10,905 bases of DNA from an uncultured Verrucomicrobiota bacterium (GTDB taxonomy: Bacteria > Verrucomicrobiota > Kiritimatiellia > RFP12 > UBA1067), in assembly GCA_945483525.1 (NCBI GenBank), contig CALYRV010000061.1:1-10905 (forward strand), written 5' to 3'. The position numbers were made by a program, and so were the translations under genes. The notes beneath the pieces are model-generated. The model did not search any database, was not told the origin of the DNA, and saw only the letters and a program-made list of their open reading frames with translations. This document shows, piece after piece, positions 6,059-10,905 of the stretch (its first letter is position 1; every line of letters begins with the position of its first letter).

Positions 6059-7194
6059 TGAAAATGAAATCCCCCGCCAAGATTTTTCTTCAACCTCCTT
6101 ACATCGGCAGAGCGGAACGTGCTGCCGTGATGAAGGCGTTTGATTCGGGGTTCATCGCGCCGTGTGGACCGCAATTGGATGAATTCGAGCGCCGACTCGC
6201 CAAGTTGTCTGGACGTAAATATGCGGTGGCGCTGTCCAGCGGAACCGCGGCAATTGATCTGATTCTCGAGTATCTCGGCGTTGATCGCACATGGACAGTC
6301 GTCGCTCCGACGCTTTCGTTTATCGCGACGGTCAGCCCCGCTTGGCATCGTGGCGCCAAACTCGTTCTGGTCGATAGCGATTCTTCTGGCAACATGTCCG
6401 TTCCTCTCCTCGCTCAGGCCCTCGCCGCGCTCGTGCGCCCCTCACGAACCACGAGCCGCGAACCGCGAACCACGAAAATCCTCGTCATCGGGGTCGACCT
6501 CTATGGCAGGTGCTGCGATTATGCGGGCATCGCTAAGGTGTGTCGCAGATATGGGGTGAAGTTCTTTGTGGATGCGGCGGAATCGGTGGGGTCGAAGTAT
6601 AGGGGGAAGGGGTCCGGCAGCGGCGGTTTCGCCGCGGTGTATTCCTTTAACGGCAACAAGACGGTGACGACATCCGGCGGCGGCGCGATCGTTACTGATT
6701 CGAAGCGCCTCGCGGACTCGGTTCGCAAGCTTGCGATGCAGAGTCGCGAGCCAGTGTTGCATTACGAGCATAAGGAAGTTGGGTATAACCACCGGATGAG
6801 TAATGTTCTGGCGGCGATCGGACTCGCCCAGCTTGATCGACTTCCGGAGATTCTCAAGAAGAAGCGCAAGATCGCCGCGGCGTATGGAATTGCGGACGAC
6901 GGGTCGAATCATTGGCTCAATGTTCTTTATCTTAAGGACGAGAAGACGCGAGACGCGGTGATAAGGAGTTTGGCTCGGGAGGGCATTGAGGCGCGTCCCG
7001 TCTGGAAACCGATGCACCTGCAGCCCGTGTTCCGCGGCTCGCGCAAGGTCAAGGTGTTTGGTGGCAATGTCGCCGAGAATCTCTTTCGCCGCGGCATCTG
7101 TCTTCCTTCCGGCGCGGCGCTTCCGCTTCCTCTTGTCAAGATTATCCTCCGTTCCTTGGAGGTGGGACATCCTCGCCCCACCATGGACGAATAA
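6058..7194 (+). CDS. DegT/DnrJ/EryC1/StrS aminotransferase, EpsN/PglE-like
   Basis: PLP-dependent enzyme that transaminates a keto-sugar nucleotide, normally in synthesis of surface polysaccharide, lipooligosaccharide or glycoprotein sugars. Motifs in the 378 residues: FIAPCGPQLDEFE (32-44), ALSSGTAAIDLIL (58-70, phosphate-binding), DLYGRCCD (147-154), VDAAESVGSKYRGK (171-184, with Asp172 for the pyridine nitrogen), YSFNGNKTVTTSGGG (195-209, Lys201 as Schiff-base lysine), EVGYNHRMSNVLAAIGLAQL (240-259) and RPVWKPMHLQPVF (313-325). These look closest to EpsN/PglE, which act on UDP-4-keto-6-deoxy-GlcNAc, but that substrate is inference. The ATG at 6058 shares one base with the BatD-like TAA (TAATG), so translation is probably coupled; the frame is open further upstream but conserved sequence begins only here. 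Between Tyr276 and the HWLN at 285-288 the segment usually seen in the family is about 25 residues shorter. No other sugar genes are nearby. Confidence 0.92.
   Translation: MKMKSPAKIFLQPPYIGRAERAAVMKAFDSGFIAPCGPQLDEFERRLAKLSGRKYAVALSSGTAAIDLILEYLGVDRTWTVVAPTLSFIATVSPAWHRGAKLVLVDSDSSGNMSVPLLAQALAALVRPSRTTSREPRTTKILVIGVDLYGRCCDYAGIAKVCRRYGVKFFVDAAESVGSKYRGKGSGSGGFAAVYSFNGNKTVTTSGGGAIVTDSKRLADSVRKLAMQSREPVLHYEHKEVGYNHRMSNVLAAIGLAQLDRLPEILKKKRKIAAAYGIADDGSNHWLNVLYLKDEKTRDAVIRSLAREGIEARPVWKPMHLQPVFRGSRKVKVFGGNVAENLFRRGICLPSGAALPLPLVKIILRSLEVGHPRPTMDE
6443..6477 (+). repeat. Five heptamers inside the aminotransferase gene
   Basis: Bases 6443-6477 read as five consecutive 7-bp units of the form C(A/G)CGA(A/G)C: CACGAAC, CACGAGC, CGCGAAC twice, then CACGAAA. 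They encode the low-complexity RTTSREPRTTK (residues 130-140), in the linker between the NMS-containing helix and the strand ILVIGVDLYG. The rest of the fold is undisturbed, so the insert looks neutral. Confidence 0.88.
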
Positions 7195-7196
7195 AA

Positions 7197-7205
7197 TGCT
7201 ACAAT
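7197..7205 (+). promoter_or_regulatory. Possible extended -10 promoter for the 7214 gene
   Basis: TGCTACAAT is an extended -10 match (TG, one base, then TACAAT with 5 of 6 consensus bases). No -35 element is visible at a normal distance. Transcription would begin about 7-8 bp later, only a few bases before the ATG at 7214, giving a nearly leaderless mRNA; the gene has no Shine-Dalgarno sequence, which fits. Alternatively the 7214 gene is simply read through from the aminotransferase 19 bp upstream. Confidence 0.3.
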
Positions 7206-7213
7206 AGTGGCTG

Positions 7214-7936
7214 ATGCGATACACTTACTATTACCAGACGAGTCAGAACGAGAATCGGACCGGCGTGATTGACGCTCGGGATCGGGCTGACGCGTATACT
7301 AAGCTTCGCAAGCAGGGGGTGCGTCCGTACCGTGTCGTTGGCGATGATCCGGCGAAGTGGCGTCGCTATCTTCCGTTGGTGACGATCGTGATGTTTGTGA
7401 TTGCGATTGCCGTTGCCGCGGTCGTCGTTGACTTTAATGTTGTGAGATCAGTTTCTGATGCGCCGATCGCACGTCAGCAGATTGTTGGCGATGAAACGTT
7501 TATCTCCGCGCAGGTAATGACAGACTGGGGTGATGTTCTGCCGTGTGCGCTTGACCGTTATCTTGCCGCCTACGCGCAACCGGGCTGGGAGGTGTCGCGC
7601 CCGATTCCTGCGGAGACTGCACTTGAGGATTTGAAGACTCCGATCAAGATTTCCGATTCCGACCATCCGGAGGTGCGTCAGCTGAAGCGTATTCTTCTGC
7701 AGATGCGAGAAGAGCTTTCGGAATTGGTCGCTAACGGCGGAACGCTTGCGGATTACGCGGTGATAATCTCTGATCGTCAGGCGTCAGAAGTTGCGCTTCG
7801 CCAGAAAGCGATTCGTTCTTTCATGGATACGCTTCCGAGTCTGCGTCGCAAGGCATTCACGTCGCTCAACATCTGTCTTCGCGATCGTAATATCGCCCCG
7901 CTTCCCGCGTCGCTTCTCGGTTCGTCAGACTTCTGA
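7214..7936 (+). CDS. Membrane protein with GspF-N-like module and helical C-terminal domain (paralogue 1)
   Basis: I do not recognise a named family for the whole 240-residue protein. Residues 1-42 follow the pattern Y-x-Y-x-T-S ... G-x-I-x-A ... L-x-K-x-G-x-x-P-Y-x-V, which resembles the short N-terminal module before the first membrane domain of type II secretion GspF/PilC proteins. A single TM follows at about 53-73, then a likely periplasmic region: RQQIVGDE (87-94), WGDVLPCALDRYLAAYAQP (105-123), LKTPIKISDSDHPEVRQLKR (140-159), and a helical stretch to about 210, ending NICLRDRNIAPLPAS. The same landmarks appear in the gene at 9767, and the C-terminal part also in the gene at 8055. No catalytic motif is visible and the GspF membrane domains themselves are absent. 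It begins 19 bp after the aminotransferase. Confidence 0.8.
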   Translation: MRYTYYYQTSQNENRTGVIDARDRADAYTKLRKQGVRPYRVVGDDPAKWRRYLPLVTIVMFVIAIAVAAVVVDFNVVRSVSDAPIARQQIVGDETFISAQVMTDWGDVLPCALDRYLAAYAQPGWEVSRPIPAETALEDLKTPIKISDSDHPEVRQLKRILLQMREELSELVANGGTLADYAVIISDRQASEVALRQKAIRSFMDTLPSLRRKAFTSLNICLRDRNIAPLPASLLGSSDF

Positions 7937-7964
7937 CCGCATTCCGGCCTGTTCGTCGATTCGC

Positions 7965-8046
7965 TGAAAATTTGGCCGAGGGAATTTTCACACTCTCAGT
8001 GGCTTTTTTGATAAAATACAAATTGATTATAGATATAATCTGGAGG
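7965..8046 (+). promoter_or_regulatory. AT-rich intergenic region with inverted repeat and promoter-like sequence
   Basis: The 118-bp gap between the 7214 and 8055 genes holds a perfect 8-bp inverted repeat, TGAAAATT (7965-7972) and AATTTTCA (7983-7990), around a 10-bp loop. Next come a small CACT/AGTG stem (7991-8001) and a T6 run (8004-8009), which together could stop transcription. TTGATA (8008-8013) and a perfect TATAAT (8034-8039) follow, but their 20-bp spacing is long and TATAAT is close to the Shine-Dalgarno TGGAGG (8041-8046). A promoter is likely in this AT-rich stretch; its exact elements are unsure. Confidence 0.45.
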
Positions 8047-8054
8047 CATTTGTA

Positions 8055-8927
8055 ATGGGTTGGAACGGCAGTTCTGTTGGGGGCAATTCGGCGAAGCCGA
8101 AGAAGTCCGTAAAGGCGCAATCGAAACTAGCGCTGGGTAAGGGTGCTCTTGCGGGTGGTCTCGTTGTTGTTCTGGTTGTGGTTGCGGCCTACTTCCTCTT
8201 GCCGCAGGGCGCGTCCAAGTCGGTGTCTGAGCCGGATTCCGATGCTGGAACCAGGTCTATTGATGTTGTTGATCCGGATATCGCGCCTCGCGTTGCCGAA
8301 GCCTCGGTTGATGTCCCCAAGAAGCCCAAGAAGTATTGGGAAGAGGACGTGATGCCTGCGAATCTTACGCCCATGCAACAACGCAAGTGGAAGCATATGC
8401 ACCGTCCGCCGCCGGGCTACACGAATGACACTTCCCGTACGGAAGCACCGCCCGCTTACGCGATCTTCCCGCATCATTCCGAGAACACGATTGCTGGTTA
8501 TCTCACGATGACTCCTGGTGAGACGCTCGTTGGCACTCCTCACTATGGTCCCAGCTTCACCAAGGATTTTGTCGAGTCGATGAAGACGCCGATTGTTATT
8601 TCTGCTGAGGATACGCCCGAACAGGCCGAGCTCAAGCGCCTCATGATAGAGACAAAGATCGATCTTGCAGAACGTATGCGTAACGGAGAGGACATTGGCA
8701 AGATTCTCGAGGAGACGCATGAGGAGTATCAGCGACTGGCTATTTTGAAGATGGAAGTGGCGAGTGAACTTAACAAACTCCGCAAGGATCCCAATGCGAC
8801 GTTGGAGGATGTCGAGGACTTTACCTCGGCGGCGAACAAGATCCTTGAAGAGCGTGGCATCGCCCCGATTACTTTAAGCCCGATTGCCAAGCGTATGCTC
8901 CTTCGTCGCAAAGGCGCGCAGCATTGA
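8055..8927 (+). CDS. Single-pass membrane protein with the same helical C-terminal domain (paralogue 2)
   Basis: Not a family I can name. The 290 residues comprise a short glycine-, serine- and lysine-rich start (1-25, MGWNGSSVGGNS...), one strong TM (about 28-49), an acidic and proline-rich linker (about 50-135), and a C-terminal domain. From about 168 it parallels the neighbours: FTKDFVESMKTPIVIS (168-183) against the KTPIKIS of the 7214 protein, ELKRLMIETKIDLAERMRNGEDIGKIL (192-218) against the LKR...GGTL stretches, a long helix to about 242, and the end NKILEERGIAPITLS (261-275). It lacks the GspF-N-like module, so the N-terminus has been replaced or lost. TGGAGG 8 bp before the ATG makes the start firm. 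It has its own AT-rich upstream region and is followed 32 bp later by the exported-protein gene. Confidence 0.82.
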   Translation: MGWNGSSVGGNSAKPKKSVKAQSKLALGKGALAGGLVVVLVVVAAYFLLPQGASKSVSEPDSDAGTRSIDVVDPDIAPRVAEASVDVPKKPKKYWEEDVMPANLTPMQQRKWKHMHRPPPGYTNDTSRTEAPPAYAIFPHHSENTIAGYLTMTPGETLVGTPHYGPSFTKDFVESMKTPIVISAEDTPEQAELKRLMIETKIDLAERMRNGEDIGKILEETHEEYQRLAILKMEVASELNKLRKDPNATLEDVEDFTSAANKILEERGIAPITLSPIAKRMLLRRKGAQH

Positions 8928-8959
8928 TTTTCAAACCCATCTTTTAAGGAACTAAAATA

Positions 8960-9766
8960 ATGAAGAAGCTTATGATTGCTCTCGTCGCCATCTGTGCGGC
9001 GACTGTGTTTGCCGATGAAGTTAAGGCTCCCAAAGCTGCTGCGCCGAAGATGGTGATGGGGCCAGATGGTCAGATGCATCCTGTCAAGAAGATAAACCGT
9101 GCGAAGCTCGAGGCGGCGATCTACAAGCGCACGGGCGGCAAGCTCAAGATTCCCGGCACGCAGAAGGGTAAGGTTGTCTATGTGAACTGTCAGAAGGCGG
9201 CGGATGTCGCGATCCTGAAGGAACACGCTGCGTTCTTCGCGAAGGAACTGAAGATCGAGATCGAGACCGTCGAAGGTGCTTTCGATCTTGCGAAGCCGAC
9301 AATCTCTGGCGATGCATCGCTCTTCATTATTGATGATCCAGCGATGCCGATGTCCCTCGTGGCTCCTGAGGCGAAGTGGGCGATGATTAATGTTGCGCCG
9401 CTGAAGACGAGCAAGGACGTGTTCTTCAAGGCCCGCGTTAAGAAGCAGTTGACGCGCGGCTTCTGCTTTCTTGGTGGTGCGGTCTCCTCGCAGTATCCGC
9501 AGGCGCTCACGGAGTGTGTGACGAAGGCTGAGCAGCTCGACAAGTACATGGATGAAAAGCTGCCGTTCGACATCATGCAGCGTTTCGCGGCCTACCTCCC
9601 CGGCTACGGTGTGACCCCCTATAGGCTTCAGACCTATAAGAAGGCCTGTGAAGAGGGCTGGGCTCCGCAGCCAACTAATGATGTTCAGAAGGTCATTTGG
9701 GATCAGATTCATCAGGTTCCGACGAACGGACTCGAGATCAAGTTCGACCCCAAGAAAGGCAAGTAA
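8960..9766 (+). CDS. Exported protein of unknown function within the paralogue block
   Basis: The 268 residues start with a good signal peptide, MKKLMIALVAICAATVFA, likely cut after residue 18. An Ala/Lys/Pro-rich stretch (19-45) precedes a folded alpha/beta-looking domain: GKVVYVNCQ (70-78), an amphipathic helix (83-96), LKIEIETVEG (97-106), ASLFIIDDPAMPMSLVAPEAKWAMINVA (119-146), KQLTRGFCFLGGAVSSQYP (162-180), then YGVTPYRLQTYKKACEEGWAPQPTN (216-240) and a charged end. After the signal it has four cysteines (77, 169, 186, 230). There is no HExxH or other metal-protease motif and no catalytic triad I can identify. AAGGA (8946-8950) lies 9 bp before the ATG. Its stop TAA directly abuts the TTG start of the next gene, so the two are surely co-translated and probably work together. 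Confidence 0.82.
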   Translation: MKKLMIALVAICAATVFADEVKAPKAAAPKMVMGPDGQMHPVKKINRAKLEAAIYKRTGGKLKIPGTQKGKVVYVNCQKAADVAILKEHAAFFAKELKIEIETVEGAFDLAKPTISGDASLFIIDDPAMPMSLVAPEAKWAMINVAPLKTSKDVFFKARVKKQLTRGFCFLGGAVSSQYPQALTECVTKAEQLDKYMDEKLPFDIMQRFAAYLPGYGVTPYRLQTYKKACEEGWAPQPTNDVQKVIWDQIHQVPTNGLEIKFDPKKGK

Positions 9767-10516
9767 TTGAAGTTCGTCTACCAGTACAAGACTTCCGACG
9801 GGGAGCGGCACGAGGGTGAAATCTCGGCAGCTTCCCGCGAGGCTGTCTTTACTGAACTCAAAAAAAGCGGCATTAAGCCCTATGGTGTCGTGCTTGCGCC
9901 GGGCCTTGGCAATTGGTTTGCCTCGCTCGGGAAACGTGTCTATCTGATCGTCATATTAAGCATGCTTCTGTGTGCCTCGCTTGCTGCGCTCTTTATCCAG
10001 CAGGGCGAAGTCGAAGAGGCGAAGGCCGCGCTGCTTCCTGCATCAGCGGAACGCCGTTCGCAGATCTATGGCGATCCGCTAGTCCTTCAGCAGTGCGAAT
10101 CGAAGGCGTGGGGTAATGTTTTCACGAATGTGCTTGATCTGCTCCTCGCGCAGTATGCGATTCCGGCGAAGCTGGTCGCACCGCAGTTTGCGCGAGAGCT
10201 ATCTGCGAAGGTTGCGATCCCGCTGGATATGAGCGAAGTCGCTATCGCCGATGACGATCCGGTCGAGATCGCAAAGATGAAGCGCATGGTCAATTGGATG
10301 AAGCTTGAGCTGGCGAACTACCTCGCGGCTGGTGGTACGTTCGAGACTTACTGTGAGCGTCTTTATCAGCGTCAGATTGAGGAGATTCGCGTTCGTTCGC
10401 GCATTGCCACCGAACTCGGCCGCTTGGAGCGCGGTGCCGACTACGAAGCCGAGTGGGAAGCGAAAAATGATATCCTTCGGACAATGGGAATAATGCCGAT
10501 TCCAATGGAGCAGTGA
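9767..10516 (+). CDS. Membrane protein with GspF-N-like module and helical C-terminal domain (paralogue 3), TTG start
   Basis: A clear relative of the 7214 protein over its whole length, with no named family. In the 249 residues, residues 1-42 repeat the GspF/PilC-like N-terminal pattern: YQYKTSDGERHEGEISAASR, then LKKSGIKPYGVV. One TM lies at about 58-77. Then come RSQIYGDP (97-104, compare RQQIVGDE), WGNVFTNVLDLLLAQYAIP (115-133, compare WGDVLPCALDRYLAAYAQP), IAKMKRMVNWMKLELANYLAAGGTFETY (168-195), a helix to about 221, and NDILRTMGIMPIP (234-246). The start is TTG: the preceding codon is the stop of the upstream gene, so no earlier start is possible, and alignment with the paralogue begins at this codon. 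GAAAGG (9754-9759) with 7-bp spacing supports it. A cytoplasmic N-terminal module and periplasmic C-terminus are inferred from the basic residues before the TM. Confidence 0.83.
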   Translation: MKFVYQYKTSDGERHEGEISAASREAVFTELKKSGIKPYGVVLAPGLGNWFASLGKRVYLIVILSMLLCASLAALFIQQGEVEEAKAALLPASAERRSQIYGDPLVLQQCESKAWGNVFTNVLDLLLAQYAIPAKLVAPQFARELSAKVAIPLDMSEVAIADDDPVEIAKMKRMVNWMKLELANYLAAGGTFETYCERLYQRQIEEIRVRSRIATELGRLERGADYEAEWEAKNDILRTMGIMPIPMEQ

Positions 10517-10653
10517 GTGCAGAGTGCGGAGTGCAGAGTTCAGATACCGCCCTGCACTTTTCTCTCAGCACACGCCCCGCGCTCAGCACTTCCTCCGCAC
10601 TCAGCACTTCCCCCGCACTCAGCACTTAGCACTTTTCGCCCTGCACTTTTCTC
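10517..10653 (+). repeat. Heptamer/18-bp repeat array after the paralogue block
   Basis: Right after the stop codon come four 7-bp units (10517-10544), GTGCAGA with variants. Then 10564-10635 is four copies of an 18-bp unit beginning CTCAGCAC, itself built from 7-mers such as GCACTCA and GCACTTC. The 17-bp sequence CGCCCTGCACTTTTCTC occurs on both sides of that array (10548-10564 and 10637-10653). The first part (GAGTGC words) is roughly the reverse complement of the second (GCACTC words), so the RNA could fold on itself and might act as a transcription end. No gene is present here. Confidence 0.88.
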
Positions 10654-10663
10654 ACCAAGACTA

Positions 10664-10693
10664 TTGACCGTCTCACACAAAAAATGATATTAT
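10664..10693 (+). promoter_or_regulatory. Sigma-70-type promoter for the last gene
   Basis: TTGACC (10664-10669, 5 of 6 to consensus) and TATTAT (10688-10693, 5 of 6) are 18 bp apart in an AT-rich stretch just after the repeat array. Transcription would begin near 10700 and leave an untranslated leader of about 115 bases before the ATG at 10817. A second TTGACA at 10699-10704 has no matching -10. Confidence 0.6.
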
Positions 10694-10699
10694 TACAAT

Positions 10700-10816
10700 T
10701 GACAAGGCGGAGTAGGGTAAATGGTGCCCTTAACGTACGAGTCGACTGGCTCCTCGCAGAACAGAGGAAAAATGGAATCCCACCGTCAAAAAGGGAAATC
10801 CGAAAGGACTAATAAA
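10700..10816 (+). other. Long untranslated leader with several small hairpins
   Basis: No reading frame fits here, and the region can form AGGG/CCCT (10714-10717 with 10727-10730), CCTC/GAGG (10752-10755 with 10764-10767), and TCC-GAAA-GGA (10799-10808), a GNRA-type tetraloop stem. The last hairpin contains the AAGGA Shine-Dalgarno (10804-10808), placed 8 bp before the ATG, so folding could hide the ribosome binding site. It does not match any riboswitch consensus I could recall, including c-di-GMP-I, THF, fluoride and yybP-ykoY. The stems are short and the fold is my own reading. Confidence 0.35.
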
Positions 10817-10905
10817 ATGAAGAAACTCATGATTACGGCTGCGGCTGCTATGACGGCCATGGTTGGCTTCTGCACCATCGAAAGTTCAAACGTTGTAGGC
10901 TATTC
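10817..10905 (+). CDS. Secreted protein, N-terminal fragment only
   Basis: Only 29 whole codons are in the window; the gene runs off the end. It starts MKKLMITAAAAMTAMVGF, a signal peptide, then CTIESSNVVGY. The Cys after the hydrophobic core is not in a proper lipobox (Phe precedes it), so lipoprotein processing is unlikely. A signal peptide followed by 'ES.N.VGY' reminds me of abundant small surface or secreted proteins in Verrucomicrobiota and Lentisphaerota genomes, but that is memory and not a test. AAGGA 8 bp upstream and its own promoter suggest separate, perhaps strong, expression. Confidence 0.75.
   Translation, partial: MKKLMITAAAAMTAMVGFCTIESSNVVGY

Noticed and set aside
7161..7182. 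Terminator after the aminotransferase (GGTGGG/CCCACC hairpin)
   Set aside because: It lies inside the coding end, has a 10-base loop and no T-run after it.
8729..9811. 360-codon minus-strand open frame
   Set aside because: It covers the end of 8055, all of 8960 and the start of 9767, all of which have ribosome sites, signal or membrane segments and paralogue support. The antisense product shows no domain.
9767..9892. Complete type II secretion F protein
   Set aside because: Only the first about 42 residues resemble GspF/PilC; the T2SS-F membrane domains are absent from both 7214 and 9767.
10517..10653. CRISPR array
   Set aside because: Units are 7 and 18 bp with no unique spacers of similar length between conserved repeats, and there are no cas genes.
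10700..10816. Known riboswitch upstream of the last gene
   Set aside because: GGCGGAGTAG at the start recalls the yybP-ykoY motif, but the rest of that consensus is missing, and no other class I know fits.
10817..10873. Lipoprotein signal in the last gene
   Set aside because: The Cys is preceded by Gly-Phe, and Phe at -1 does not fit a lipobox.

Overview
The window is a compact stretch of bacterial chromosome, moderately GC-rich, with every recognisable gene on the + strand. Three things point to the PVC group (Verrucomicrobiota, Kiritimatiellota or Lentisphaerota): a ribonuclease HIII, a TolQ/TolR/TolA-type operon linked to a BatD-like protein, and a last gene that starts like the many small secreted proteins I associate with that group. 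This placement is inference from gene content. No rRNA or other phylogenetic marker is present.

Layout. (1) 1-1062 is an aldose 1-epimerase whose 5' end lies outside the window. (2) 1084-2187 is ribonuclease HIII. (3) 2236-6058 is an envelope energy-transduction set: an ExbB/TolQ proton channel, an ExbD/TolR partner, a TonB/TolA-like transducer with a proline/lysine-rich spacer, and a two-part BatD-like membrane protein. (4) 6058-7194 is a DegT/DnrJ/EryC1/StrS (EpsN/PglE-like) sugar aminotransferase that overlaps the BatD-like stop codon. (5) 7214-10516 is a block of four genes I cannot name. Three encode single-pass membrane proteins sharing a related helical C-terminal domain, and two of these also share an N-terminal module resembling the start of GspF/PilC. 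The fourth encodes an exported protein inserted between them. (6) 10517-10816 is non-coding: a repeat array, a promoter and a leader that may be structured. (7) 10817 to the end is the start of a secreted protein.

How the genes may work together. ExbB, ExbD and the TonB/TolA-like protein should form a proton-driven machine linking the inner membrane to the outer envelope. The BatD-like protein, 28 bp downstream, probably belongs to the same envelope function. The 7214-10516 block looks like a separate membrane/periplasm module made by duplication and is the best candidate here for an undescribed system.

A second theme crosses gene boundaries. At least four places carry degenerate tandem repeats with a 7-bp period: 2965-2992, 4829-4870, 6443-6477 and 10517-10653. 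Each place has its own unit. Two are intergenic and two lie inside genes, where they are translated in frame as low-complexity linkers.
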